Shown here: positions 34,293 to 46,274 of the stretch, piece after piece
Layout: each line of letters starts with the position of its first letter
Position numbering within the stretch: position 1 is the first letter of the stretch
DNA from: Oryzias latipes
Taxonomy: Eukaryota > Chordata > Actinopteri > Beloniformes > Adrianichthyidae
Assembly (NCBI RefSeq): GCF_002234675.1
Contig: NC_019860.2
Coordinates: 17,538,536-17,602,535, forward strand
Direction of reading: 5' to 3'
DNA: 64,000 bases
Notes under the pieces: model-generated
Told to the model about the DNA's origin: nothing
The model's input: only the letters and a program-made list of their open reading frames with translations
The model's database searches: none
Made by a program: the position numbers and the translations under genes

Positions 34293-35738
34293 CAGTGGTG
34301 GACAATATTGTTGGTACCCCTCAGTTAAAGAAAGGAAGTCCTTAATGCTCACTGAAATGACTTAAAATGTTCAAAAGTAACAATAAATTAGCATTTATTG
34401 AAAATTAAATAATCAAAATCAGCCATTACTTTTGAGTTGTTGATTAAAAGAATTATTAAAAAAATCAAAAACTAATGAAATAGGGCTGGACAAAAATGAT
34501 GGTACCCATAAGTTAATATTTTGTTGCACAACCTTTTGAGGAAATCACTGCAATTAAACGGTTTCTGTATTTGTCAATGAGCCTTCTGCACCTGTCCTCA
34601 GGTATTTTGGCCCACTCCTCATGAGCAAACTGCTCCAGTTGTCTCAGGTTTGACGGGTGTCTTCTCAATGGCAAATGGCATGTTTCAGCTCCTTCCACAG
34701 ATGTTCAATGGGATTCAGATCTGGGCTCATAGATGGCCACTTCAGAATAGTCCAATGCTTTTCTCTTAGCCATTCTTGGGGTTTTTTGGCTGTGCGTTTT
34801 GGATCGTTGTCCTGTTGGAAGACCCATGACCATTTTTGAGTCTACCAACTTAGAGCTGATGTGCCTTACCAAAAAGCTCCAGTTTTGTCTCATCTGTCCA
34901 AAGGACATTTTCCCAGAAGCTTTGTGGCTTGTCAACATGCATTTTTGCAAATTCCAGTTTGCCTTTGTATGATTTCCTTTCAACAGTGGTGTCCTCCTTG
35001 GTCGTCTCCCATGAAGTCCACTATGGTTCAAACAACGACGAATGGTCGACGAATGATCTGACACATATGTACCTTGATCTAGGAGTTGACCTTTAATGTC
35101 TTTGGAGGTTGTTCTGGGGTCTTTGGAAACAGTTCCAACTATCCGTCTCCTCAATTTGTCATCAATTTTCCTCTTCCAGCCACGTCCAGGGAGGTTGGCT
35201 ACTGTCCCGTGGGTCTTAAACTTCTGAATAATATGTGCCACTGTCATCACAGGAACTTCAAGCTGCTTAGAGATGGTTTTATAACCTTTACCTTTACGAT
35301 GTTTGTCCATGATTTTGTTTCTACTGTCCTGGGACAATTTTCACCTTTGCTTTCTGTTGTCCATGTTCAGTGTGGTACACACCTTTCACCAAACAGCAAC
35401 GTGACTATTTGTCTCCCTTTAAATAGGCAGACTGATTGATTATGGGTTTGAAAACAGCTGTGATGTCAATTAAAGGACATACCTGGGTTCATCATGACCC
35501 CATAGGCAATTAGTTCTCAGTCTTTTATGGAGGTACCATCATTTTTGTCCAGCCCTATTTAATTAGTTTTTAAAATATTTCTGTTAATCAACAACTCAAA
35601 AGTAATGGCTGATTTTGATTTTTTTAATTTTCAATAAATTTTAATTTATTGTTACTTTTGAACGTTTCAAGTCATTTCAGTGAGCATTGTGGACTTACTT
35701 CTTTAACTGAGGGGTACCAACAAGTTTGTCCACCACTG
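34293..35738 (-). mobile_element. Tc1/mariner-type transposon with inverted repeats of about 210 bp
   Basis: The left end CAGTGGTGGACAATATTGTT and the right end complement CAGTGGTGGACAAACTTGTT are flanked by TA (34291-34292 and 35739-35740). The inverted repeats extend inward about 210 bp to GGGCTGGACAAAAATGATGG and its complement. The transposase runs on - and is disrupted. At 1446 bp it is shorter than the usual 1.6 kb, in line with an internal deletion. Its flanks (GGTGCATCTTATA before, TAATATAAG and GCGCCCTATAGTGCGAG after) belong to a GCGCACC-type repeat also seen at 52106, so this is a nested insertion. Confidence 0.92.
34513..35337 (-). pseudogene. Decayed Tc1-like transposase
   Basis: The frame starting at 35337 (SQDSRNKIMDKHRKGKGY) encodes the two N-terminal helix-turn-helix DNA-binding domains through HGRRPRRTPLL, about residues 1-125. 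A frameshift then moves the first catalytic aspartate region (WTDETKLELFG) out of frame. An internal deletion removes most of the stretch before QQDNDPK, and the last catalytic region ([11 protein letters not shown]) and C-terminus (EDRCRRLIDKY) continue in other frames down to about 34513. The family cuts and pastes DNA through a DDE active site. With frameshifts and a deletion across the catalytic core it cannot be active. Confidence 0.88.
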
Positions 35739-35819
35739 TATAATATAAGTGTGGAAATAGAAGTTCGGCAATGGCACCTTGTAACTCAGTGCGCCCTATA
35801 GTGCGAGAAATGTTGTTAC

Positions 35820-38409
35820 AGCTGCATTGTTGCAAAAACTGCTTGATTATTGGCATATCCAAAACAATCACTGATTTATTTTAATTTTATTGGATCCTAC
35901 CTTTGCCTAGTTGGTTGACCCAACTGATCCCGTCCAATCCAAGTTTTTGTTTTAAGGTGGGCGGAGCAAACCTCATTGAATCCCACTTGAGTTTTCATTT
36001 TTTGGTCATCAGAATCCAGTGAGTGACGTATGGAGGATTGCTTAACGCTTGAATGTCAATTTCAACCACATGTAGCATGTCATTAAAGTCCGAATTGTCT
36101 AGATTGGACACTATGTGGATGTTAAAGGAAATGGGTGACTTTGTTGGCCCTTGTGTTTACTTGGTGACTTGACCTTAGCCAATTTATTTGTTGAACAAGC
36201 TTCAATCTAGAAGTCTGGGATTTAACTTGCTTCTGACCAGTCTTCTTGTTTTTATTGCTCTGAAGTACCATAAAAGCATGATGCTACTACCACCATGCAT
36301 TTCAACTAAAAAAACTTTTTTAATGCTCTAAAAAAGGTGGTTAAAGTATAAACTACAGTGTGCTAAAAATGCAGAAAAAAAAGTCAACTGGAGGTCAAGT
36401 TATTAACGCGTTTCACTCACTAAAAAACAAAAACTAAATGATGTGTACAAAACTCAAATGATTACAGTTAGGTTCATAATTACTTGCCAAATGAGTTTTT
36501 CTCAGTCAGACCACATTAAGGACTGTCGGATGCTCCCTTCGTCACATTACTGCACTCCAAATAGCTGCAGGCAACGTTCAAGTCAAAGCTAATGCCTTTA
36601 TTGGAGGTGACGGCGACAGTAGATTGTCATTAAGGCGCATGCATGTGGCAGATGCTTACAGTACCAAGCCGAGTGCTGATATGTTTAATGAAGTGCGCCG
36701 GATGGACTCCATAATTCAAATGTCAGGTGCTTTAGTGTCAATCTGAGATTAAATTGCTGGGATGCTGCTCGATCTGTAGCTGTCAGGTTGGCGGGGCTAC
36801 ACTGACACCCTGAGGTTTCTGCATCACTCTTTCAGAACACACAGGAAGCCCGTTTTCCTATCAAAATGTATTTAATGTGAACAAATGTCACAATCTGAAC
36901 ACTTTTAATTAATTTAAGAACGGAATCATGTAAAATTTAGAAGACAATGAGATTACATGGGGCTTAAATCCAATCAAAACTGATGACATTAATTTATAGA
37001 CACATAAAGGCACTATCAACACTCTCCCGTCTGCAGAGCACTTTAGTAGGATATCGTTTTCAGCTTCCCGGTGGGGAAAATGCCACTGTTCATTTAATTT
37101 GGAGCTCCCCGCGACGCTCCCCTCACGGGGGCACAAACAAAAGAGGCTCGGAGAAGAGCGGAAACTCAGATTTCATTAAATCAGTGGGAAACCAGAGAGC
37201 AATCACCGCTCAAGGCGGTTCCCTTTTTCTCACCCAGAGACGCAGAAATGAAGGAAAATGTGGGATTGATGGCATTATTTTGAGCACGAGTGAGGGATAA
37301 TGCAGGAAAAGTCTAGTTATTTAGAGCCATGCATCACACATATCTGTCACCTTCTGTGGGGTTATAATGAAAAATAATAGAATTGTTTCTAACTGATGTC
37401 AGAGAATAGAACATAAAAACAAAGCAATATGTTTGTAAAGGAAGCAATTCAACTTATGAGAGGTAAAAACTACACATTTATGTCCTCTGCTTCTTTGTAA
37501 TCACCTTTTTACTGCAAACATAAACAGCCTCAAATTCCAAACTTGAAGGAGTTTGTTAAATCTTGTATTCTCACTAAGTGAAGGTTTATTTTGGTTTTGC
37601 AGCTTGCTCCGACTGTCACTGGATGTGACAGCAGGCTGTGGAGCCCCCTGTGCTCCGCTGTGACACTCTGTCCACTCGCATCAGCAGCACCCAGCCCGTA
37701 CGCCGGCTTGTCACGGTTCCGCCTCTAACCACCTGCCCAAGAACGGAGGAGGGAAAAAAAAAGCCTGGCAACACCTGGTCGCATCAGAAAACATCAGCAG
37801 CTAAACAGCCGCCGTTTTATGTGTCACAGGACAATAAGAATTCCACTTTCTGGGTGCAGAAATCCCAAAGAATTCAAGATTTTCCTGGGTAATTGTGGCA
37901 TTGCTCACACATTTGAAAGGGTAGGGGCTTTCCAATTTTTTTCTTAAGATGTAGGAGGCCACCCCTTTAAAAAAAGGTTTTAAAAAGACAACAAGCGAAA
38001 GGGTTAGGAATGATTTTAAAACTACTAAATCTATTGTTTTGCTTCACTGATTGCTTCCTAAAGGCATCTTAGAATAAAATAGGAACGCAGGTGGCCCATA
38101 CAACATTTTGAGATCGTAGACCTTTAACTCTCTAACGCAATTAACAGATGGTTGTGTAGAAACTTTTACAAAATCATTGACAATCTGCTGATTCTGTCGC
38201 ACAGAAAAGTGGCTTTGCGTCAATATGCAACACTTTATATATTATATATTATATTGGTGGTGGGTTACATATCAGTGAAAAGCCGGGTCAGAATCGGCTG
38301 ATTCACGCTGATCACATAAATTGTCAAAGATTTGCGGTATCTTCTGTGTTAAATGGTTAAGGATCATATAGACTGAGTTGCAACGTGACTTCCTGTTTAA
38401 AGCACATTT
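35820..38409. other. Gene desert segment with candidate conserved non-coding elements
   Basis: No gene is seen. Strong candidates by composition are 36500-36850 (includes TTAAGGCGCATGCATGTGGC and TGAAGTGCGCCGGATGGACT), 36985-37300 and 37590-37900. They contrast with the AT-rich spacer and have no copies elsewhere in the window. Regulatory activity, perhaps toward rnd3, is inference. Confidence 0.35.
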
Positions 38410-39023
38410 AAAGACCCCTCCAATCATGTTTCGATCTATTTATCGCAAAACGTTCCTAGTGGTCTTTTATTTACCATCATGGCATTTTCGCCAAAATCAT
38501 AAAACCTGTGTTGTTTAATAGGACGCAGTTCCTGCAGAGCGTCAGAAACTCCCCTCTGTGTTGCATGCATTTCCTACCGTTGTGCAACCCCGCCCCCTCT
38601 TTCCCATCCCGTTCCTGAGTGCCCTCTGTTTACATGCTTTTTTGCTAGCTTACAGCCCATCACCCCCAACCTAACGTTAGCAGTGCAACAAAAATGGCAA
38701 GCAATATTAGGGGTTGTCCAGCCGTTCGTCTTTGAGCTAGATACCAACTCAGACGAGGAAAATGAAAACGTACATGGTTGCATCAAAGTGGGGCGGATCG
38801 GGAAGCTTGTGGCCCGCCCAAAGTATTTTCCACGTCACAAATACGATCGTTTTCAAATCGCACTTTTTCCTCTGGTCCTGATTCACCGTAACTTGAATAA
38901 AACAATCCCCAGAAATGCAATTTTATGCTTAACTTTCTTTGTACATGTCATGTGTCATCAGAACAATAACACAAAAACATGTTAAAAATCCCCAAAACGC
39001 CAGTTTAATCTAATTAAGTCTTT
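38410..39023. mobile_element. Repeat family F620 copy B
   Basis: Begins AAAGACCCCTCCAATCATG and ends near TAATTAAGTCTTTA. The order of internal blocks equals that of 22041-22660, including TTTACATGCTTTTTTGCTAG, CCAACCTAACGTTAGC, GTGCAACAAAAATGGC and AGCTTGTGGCC. A 100-codon frame crosses the right half (contains NSDEENENVHG) but has no splice or homology support. Confidence 0.6.
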
Positions 39024-42000
39024 ACAGGTAAGTCAGCTATCAATTTAGATCGGGACTTAGTGACCCCTCTCCCCTCGAATTCCAAACAGGAAGTACCTGC
39101 AGACGCCTAAATCCATAGCCTTATATGGAAAAATAAACAGGTGTTTCGATCTATCAGTCAGAATAACCATTCTTGCTCTGATAGCTTTTTTTCTTAACAT
39201 ATTCTTGCTAATCCTTTCTTTTTTTTTTGTATTTTTTCTTTAGTGCAAGTTAGGCAAGATATTAGGCACCAGACCAATCATCTGCCCTAAAGCATCACAT
39301 CCCGAGGTTAAAAACCTCTAACGATACACACCGTGCTTGCTATTTGGTCATGCCTGTCGGCATCATTTCGTGATGCTTGGTGAAATGCAGGTCAGAGAAT
39401 CTTCTCTGTGACAACAGAGACAATTCATGGAACATAAGTCTCTAATTTGCTGGTTCCAAATGAAGGGAGAACCACAGCAACGAGACAAAGCAGATGAAAA
39501 CCTCAGCATAGTAGCAGCGGAAAACAAGTTTTCAACAAAAAAAAATCATAAAAGAGCAATTTTAACTATTGATATGATATGATTTTAGGACGATATATTC
39601 ATAGAAGCAATATATTTATCGAACACTTTCATGCTTGCGATTAAGTCACAATAAAAGCCATCAAAACATGTAAATCTGTAAGATGCTTAGGTCCTCCACA
39701 GAAAGCATTTGGCCAGTGACTCAGCTAATCTGCTGGCTCAGTTTCACCAGTGAACATCCTCCGAGTTCTGAGCTGCAGTCTCGTAAATTTCAAAAAATGA
39801 GGCCAACACTCCCTGACTTAATCCTGATTGTCTTCAGGGAAATGAGCCACCCTGACAACTCTGAAAGTGAGAGATATTCAGCTGAAGTTTGTGGATCCAA
39901 TGTTCCCCGGGGGTAGAAAGAGCGGTTTGGCTTTTTGTTCTGCCTGGAACTACACAGAACGTGCAAATCAAGAAAGCACCTCGAAGAGCCTAAAGCGACT
40001 GACTGATTGCTTTCAACATGAAAAGACCACAGCTGAACACCGTTAGCAAATATTTTGAAAACGCTACATTAAAAAAAAAGTACATTTTGTGACATTCTGC
40101 CTTCTGTTTTCAACCGCCATCCAAACCCCGCCTGCTTATGTTCTCTCCTGTAACAGGTGTTCATTCACAGCTTTGACTGTGTCTGCCCAGATTCCCTAAA
40201 CACAAATTAACTTTAGATTAATTGCAAACACAATACCGTTTTTGCATTATCACCAATCTCATTGTTGAGAATGAGCTTTCTAATCCTGCTGCAAGCTGTC
40301 CAATTCTGGTAGCTGCAATAAAAGATTCTCCGCAAATACATCTGGCGTTAAAAGGATTACAAAACAGCATCATTCTTTTTTGTAAAAGATTTGTCAATCC
40401 CAGAACATGCGTTGAGCCTTAGTCACATGCACTGGCTTCAGGGGGTTGATCTGTATGGGTGCTGCCGTTTTGGGGTTTTCCGGGCCTGTGGAGATTTGGA
40501 AAGAGAACATTTTAAATGGTGCACAGGTGAGACTTGCAGTTCCCTTGAGGATCGTATGGCCACCTCATGGGACAGCTGGATCGCAAAGGATTCGTACAGC
40601 AAATACAAGCTGAACGGCACTTATGACATATGGGTGACGCTGCTGTACAACCGCCTTACGCCACACTCTGGTCATTAGTAAGGTGGGGGTACTTGTGTGC
40701 ATTAACTCGTACAATAAATGCCCGGGGGACGCCTGTAGGATGCCCACACAAATTACACATTGAGCGCCTAGATTTTCTTAAACAGTCAGGATGCATGCAA
40801 GGAGCGTTCTGGTGGCGTATGCAAGGACTCCCTTAACAGTCAACAGTTCAAATATCTACAAGTAAATTGGATCTCCGTTGTTACTCCAAAAGTTAGAAGT
40901 TAAAGTTTAGAAAATCCATTTACTTTTTCACCATTTTTGGAAAAACAATCCCAATACATTTTCATTATGAGGGAAAATATGCAACAGTGATGTTTCAGTT
41001 TAAGACAAAGATTACCTCACCACACATAACCCTACCAGGTTGTTCCGGAAGCTGCTAAGAAATCCTGAGCTCAATGTGCAGCACAGAATTCAAACAATTG
41101 TTCATTTGCATTTAAACTCCAATGAGGAAACATGGTTTTTATCTGCATCACAAAGGGAAGAGAAGATGTTCATTTTCTCCCTTACACCATCGCACACAAA
41201 CTGGTAAGCATCAAGGGCATAGTATTCAATAACTGAGGGTAAAGTGTGTATAGTCGTGCAGCCATGCTACCAAAAGGACTGTCTGTGCAACTGTGCCTCT
41301 GCACGGGGAGAGGGAATGTCATGTTTACACAATCTGACAAGCAAATCTATAGCAAAGGGAACAAAGAAGGGCGCAGCCATTGAAGTCTGCAGCTTCTGAG
41401 TTGAAAAAGATAAGTTGTGTTTAAAACGCATCATGGATATGACATTTCTGGGTCTTCACCAGCATGGAAAAATCAATCAGAAAAGTCATATCACAACTAC
41501 TCGCTGTCTTTTTTCCATCCTACTCTGGACCAGAGCTAGAAGAACTCCTCTGTGGAAACTAATCAATAAATTACAACAACGCAATTTTGTTGTTTTAATG
41601 ACAATAAAATAAGAATGAATCTTGAATCTTGAATCTAAAACAGTAGTCATAAGAGTATCAACACTGGACTAAAACTCGATTATTAAAGGGTTAAACAACT
41701 ATTTCTCTATTTTGTCAAGTTTAATTAATTCTTTTATTTTTATTTTTATAATAACATATTGCTTAATCCACGCAATCCCATGCAAATCCCCCAAACGCTG
41801 GCTCTCCTCGGAGCCAAAGCTGAAATTGAACAGGAAATACACAGATACAGCAATTTTGATGATAAAACTGATTGAAATGATTGGAATTATACATGTAAAT
41901 TGTGTATATAGCACAGGTTAGACGACACATTTATTTTATTATTAGTATACATTTCATGACTGCCTCACCTGCCAGTGCCAGTGCGTCTCTGATATGCTCT

Positions 42001-43010
42001 GTACTAATGACAAAACTTTAATCTCTTTTTTATTTTTATTTCAGCTCTGTAAAGCACTTTAAACACAAACTTTTTCGTGATTACATCGAATGCGTAAAGA
42101 AAACCCAGAGCTGTAAACATTTTTTCTCAGTTTGCGTCAGATGAGGTCAAGACTTAAGTCAAATGTGAAGCCAGTGTGTTGAGACAAAGAAATGTTGTTT
42201 TAGACTATGTGGCTGGGGTGTGAAGAAGGCAGCTGGATGAAGACAACCATGTGAGATATTGTTATGGATTTTCTTTCATGTTAATAAGAACAGATGATAC
42301 CATTTTTTATGCTGACCAAGATCCCTCGGCATTTCTAGATGGTGGTCTGAAACAGCATGCAGCATATTAAATCAATTTAATCAGTTTAGTCAGTTTTTTC
42401 ATTTAGTCAGTTTATTTTGCGAGTGCTAAATCTATTGGACTGCACTGTTTGCACAAAGTAATGAAAGACAGAACAGACTTTTTATGACAAACAAAGGCTG
42501 TCCTTCTGATTATTGATGACATGAATTTAATTGAGCTTGAAAAGAGTGTTTGAGTGGAGCTAAATCTGGTATTTTACAATATATAGGAGGCCAGACGCAG
42601 AGGAAAAACTAAACTCAACAGTCTTTAAAAACTCGAACCCACATAATTTTGTTAATTCGCCCTTCAGAAAACATAGGACTGTAATATTTCTCTTTATACG
42701 CCTCTGTCCAGGTTTTCCAGGTGTAGCAACCAGAAGGACAACGGGACATCGGAAAATGAATGGGTCAAACTGACATCCAGATCAAAGCTAGCAGACAAAG
42801 ATCTTTCTTTAGGGCAGCACCAAAGGATGACGAAAGAAAGAATTAAAAATGTATGTAATGACAAGGCGGTCACGTTCACAATTAAATCTTTGCTTTGCTC
42901 AGAACACTCCGGGTTTTTGGTTAGTCCGACTTCTGAGGCAATGTTTATATCTTGATGCACTCCTCTGGCACGTTGGCCGTATTGTACTTTGTTGCATTTT
43001 GCTTCTGTGC
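39024..43010. other. Gene desert segment
   Basis: No host gene is supported. About 39670-39960 is a complex, non-repetitive block and a candidate conserved element. About 40391-40830 is GC-richer, with open frames on both strands and no recognised homology. About 41540-41637 is a LINE 3' end with ACGCAATTTTGTTGTTTTAA, ATGACAATAAAATAAG and a short TTGAATC tandem tail. The rest is AT-rich. Confidence 0.4.
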
Positions 43011-43014
43011 ACTT

Positions 43015-43859
43015 CTGTGTACTTCTGTGCTCGTCATAGTTTGTCCATAACGAACACCATGTTCGAGCACAAGGGTGTCCATCAATACACCTGGCATCAG
43101 GACACCCTAGGCAGGAGGTCAATGATCGACTTTGTAGTTGTTTCAGGCGACCTTTGGCCCTGTGTTTTGGACACTCAGGTGAAAAGAGGGGCGGAGCTGT
43201 CCACCGATCACTACCTGGTGGTGAGTTGGATTCACTGGCGGGGAAGGAGGCCGGAAAGACTTGGAAGACCCAAACGTACTGTGAGGGTCTGCTGGGAACG
43301 TCTGGCTGAGCCCTCCGTCAGGGAAGTCTTTAACTCCCACATCCGGGAGAACTTCAAACAGGTACCGGGGGAGGTTGGGGACATTGAGTCCGAGTGGACC
43401 ATGTTTCCCACCTCCATTGTCTCTGCTGCTGCTCGGAGCTGTGGTTGCAAGGTCTCTGGTGCCTGTCGCGGCGGTAACCCCCGAACCCGGTGGTGGAGAC
43501 CGGAAGTAAGGGATGCCGTTAAGCTGAAGAAGGAGTCCTACCTGGCCTGGCTGGCCTGCGGGACTCCAGAGGCAGCTGACAGATACCGGCAGTCTAAGCG
43601 AGCTGCGGCCCGAACTGTTGCGGAGGCGAAAACTCGGTCCTGGGAGGAGTTCGGTGAGGCCATGGAGAAGGACTATCGGTTGGCCTCGAAGAAATTCTGG
43701 CAAACCATCCGGCGACTCAGGAGGGGAAAGCAGTTCTCCACAGGCACCGTTTTCAGTGCAGGTGGGGAGCTGTTGACTTCGACTGGGGACATTGTCGGGC
43801 GGTGGAAGGAGTACTTCGAGGATCTCCTCAATCCCACTGACACGCCTTCTTTTGAAGAG
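43015..43859 (+). pseudogene. Rex3 endonuclease C-terminal part and linker
   Basis: The frame reads FCARHSLSITNTMFEHK, HQYTWHQDTLGRRSMIDFVV and LSTDHYLVVSW. These are the final motifs of an apurinic-type endonuclease (the SMIDFVVVS and STDH blocks carry the conserved aspartate and histidine). A linker then leads toward the reverse transcriptase. The N-terminal half with the first catalytic residues is missing. The frame stops at 43860-43862 because of a small deletion near 43855, after which the protein continues in another frame. Confidence 0.85.
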
Positions 43860-43861
43860 TG

Positions 43862-45096
43862 AGGACTTTGGGGTGGGGCTGTCTATTACCCGGGCTGAAG
43901 TCACTGAGGTAGTCAACGAGCTCCTCGGTGGCAAGGCCCCGGGGGTGGATGAAGTCCGCCCTGAGCACCTCAAGTCTCTGGATGCTGTGGGAGTGTCTTG
44001 GCTGACACGTCTCTGCAGCATCGCGTGGCGGTCGGGAACCGTACCACTGGACTGGCAGACAGGGGTGGTGGTTCCCCTCTTTAAGAAGGGAGACCGGAGG
44101 GTGTGTTCCAACCATAGGGGAATTACACTCCTCAGCCTCCCTGGGAAAGTCTATGCCAGGGTACTGGAGAGGAGAGTTGAACCTCGGATTCAGGAACAAC
44201 AGTGCGGTTTCCGTCCTGGTCGTCGAACAGTGGACCAGCTCTACACCCTATCTAGGGTGCTGGAGGGATTGTGGGAGTTCGCTCATCCAGTCCATATGTG
44301 TTTTGTGGATTTGGAGAAGGCGTTCGACCGCGTCCCCCGTGGCATCCTGTGGGGGGTGCTCTGGGAGAATGGGGTCCGGGGAGCCTTAGTGAGGGCTGTC
44401 CGGTCTCTGTATGACCGGAGTAGGAGCTTGGTCCGCATAGCCGGCAGTAAGTCAGACCTGTTCCCGGTCCACGTTGGACTCCGGCAGGGCTGCCCTTTAT
44501 CACCGGTTCTGTTCATAGTTTTTATGGACAGAATTTCTAGGCGCAGCCAGGGGCCGGAAGGGATCTGGTTTGGGGACCACAGGATTTCCTCTTTGCTTTT
44601 TGCAGATGATGTAGTCCTGTTGGCTTCATCAAACCGGAGCCTCCAGCGTGCATTAGGGCGGTTTGTGGCCGAGTGTGAAGCGGCTGGGATGAGGGTCAGC
44701 ACCGCTAAATCTGAGGCCATGGTCCTTGACCGGAGAAAGGTAGTTTGCCATCTCTCGGTGGGTGGAGTGTCCTTGCCCCAGGTGGAGGAGTTTAAATACC
44801 TTGGGGTCTTGTTCACGAGTGAGGGAAGATCGGAGCGTGAGATTGACAGGCGGATCGGAGCGGCATCCGTAGTTATGCGGTCGCTCTATCGGTCCGTCGT
44901 GGTGAAGAGAGAGCTGAGCCGAAAAGCAAAGCTCTCAATTTACCGGTCGATCTTCGTTCCAATACTCACCTATGGTCATGAGCTATGGGTCATGATCGAA
45001 AGAACGAGGTCCCAAATACAAGCGGCTGAAATGAGCTTCCTCCGTAGGGTGGCTGGGCGCTCCCTTAGAGATAGGGTGAGAAGCTCGTCGGAGTAG
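43862..45096 (+). pseudogene. Rex3 reverse transcriptase domain, long open frame
   Basis: An uninterrupted frame (open from 43792; Rex3-like from about 43862) covers fingers and palm: LLGGKAPGVDEVRPEHL, VVVPLFKKGDRR, NHRGITLLS, QCGFRPGRRTVDQLY, CFVDLEKAFDRVPR, GLRQGCPLSPVLF and the catalytic SLLFADDVVLLAS, then the thumb (EEFKYLGVLF, ILTYGHELWVM). The enzyme copies element RNA at a nicked chromosomal site. No internal stop breaks about 400 residues, so this copy is fairly young or unusually well kept. Without an intact endonuclease and C-terminus it is not expected to be autonomous. Confidence 0.9.
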
Positions 45097-45099
45097 AAC

Positions 45100-45371
45100 C
45101 GCTTCTCCTCCACATCGAAAGGAGCCAGCTGAGGTGGCTCGGGCATCTAGTCCGGTTGCCCCCTGGACGCCTCCCTGGAGAGGTGTTCAGGGCATGTCCC
45201 ACTGGGCGGAGGCCCCGGGGAAGACCCAGGACACGCTGGAGAGACTACGTCTCTCGGCTGGCCCGGGAACGTCTCGGGGTCCCCCCAGAGGAGCTGGAGG
45301 AAGTGGCTGGGGTGAGGGAAGTCTGGGCATCTCTGCTCAGTCTGCTGCCCCCGCGATCCGGTCCCGGATAA
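45100..45371 (+). pseudogene. Rex3 C-terminal region, frameshifted
   Basis: After a small deletion near 45090 the protein continues in another frame: SQLRWLGHLVRLPPGRLPGE, then RPRGRPRTRWRDYVSRLARE and VREVWASLLSLLPPRSGPG, ending at TAA 45369-45371, ten bases before the GATG tail. This basic C-terminal extension is typical of RTE elements. Confidence 0.85.
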
Positions 45372-45584
45372 GCGGAGGAAGATGGATGGATGGATGGATG
45401 CATTTTGCTTAAAAATTCAGAAAAATACCTGTTAATTGAAAGGGTAAAATCGTAAAAAAACAAAACTGATAACTTAGGTCTTACACAATACGCATTTATT
45501 TGTTTACTATCTAGTCAATTTAACTTGTCAAACTTGAAATGAGACACAAACACGAAACAAGTTAAATTTTATAGAGACAAAATG

Positions 45585-46167
45585 ATTTGTGATCCCTCTG
45601 GGAGCCGTCACCTTAACGTGGTGGAAGGGTTTGAGAGCTTGGCTGATTCCAGGTGCTGATTTGTCTGGGACTAATGAGCCTGCTAGGGTCTCCCTTGGCA
45701 GACAGACCCTAGGTGACGAGCCAAAACAAGAGCGGTTCATAACCCCTTCACGAAAGGAAATAACTGAGATCCAGTTAGGTTGCCCGGACTGCCATCAGCA
45801 GAGATCCACTCTGGAGCCGGGTCTGAGGTTCAGGATAACCTGGTGGACGGGAGTCACAAGCCCTGGTTGGGTCTAGCCAAAAATGGCAACGCGGGATCAC
45901 TCCCTCAAGGGCTCACCACTTCCAGGAAAACTCAAAAGGGGTCAGTGTGGTTTGGGTGGCAGTCCCCGATCATGGAACTTGAGCTTGTGCGGGACTTTGA
46001 AAGTCTCACCTCCACACACAGGAGGTTGGACTCTGCCACTTTGGAGTTGCTTATGGTGAGAGGTGGCGGGCTTGTGTAGGCTTACTCGTGAGCCCTCAGG
46101 TCAGCTTCTAAATGTTGGAGTTCACCTTGGTGGACGAAAGGGGTCGTGTCCTCCGCCATCGCATGGT
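45585..46167 (+). mobile_element. 5' fragment of a second Rex3-like element
   Basis: The segment GATCCCTCTGGGAGCCGTCA, AACGTGGTGGAAGGG, GGTCTCCCTTGGCAGACAG and TGGAACTTGAGCTTGTGCGG, up to about 46167, matches the untranslated and leading region I recall for Rex3-like elements. It lies downstream of the GATG tail of the previous copy in the same orientation, so 5' material follows a 3' end. It is cut abruptly at about 46167 by a Tc1-like end. Confidence 0.6.
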
Positions 46168-46260
46168 GGATACACTGGAGGAAATAAGTATTTGATCCCT
46201 TGCTGGTTTTGAAAGTTTGCCAAATAAATGTATCTTTGTTCTTCACTGCCTCTCCATTTG
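46168..46260. mobile_element. Terminal fragment of a Tc1/mariner-like element
   Basis: CACTGGAGGAAATAAGTATT followed by TGATCCCTTGCTGGTTTTG, preceded by TA, matches a Tc1-like terminal repeat common in fish as I recall it. Only this end is visible; the opposite end was not found nearby. Confidence 0.55.
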
Positions 46261-46274
46261 CAAAATGTCAACAG

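Larger units (their letters stand above)
43015..45400 (+). mobile_element. Rex3 non-LTR retrotransposon (RTE clade), 5'-truncated
   Basis: Identification rests on exact matches to the sites of two primers I recall as widely used for Rex3 typing in fish: TGGCAGACAGGGGTGGTGGT at about 44054-44073, and the complement of the second near 44487. The 3' end is a tail of five GATG units (45381-45400), as described for Rex3. The copy starts inside the endonuclease domain near 43015, keeps the reverse transcriptase, and carries two frameshifts. No clear target duplication was found, which is common for RTE insertions. Confidence 0.92.

Noticed and set aside
38683..38985. 100-codon frame with NSDEENEN as a gene
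   Set aside because: It lies inside repeat family F620 and the other copies do not keep the frame.
43143..44111. Minus-strand open frame of 322 codons
   Set aside because: It is antisense to Rex3 and an effect of the GC-rich codon use of that element; it has no homology of its own.
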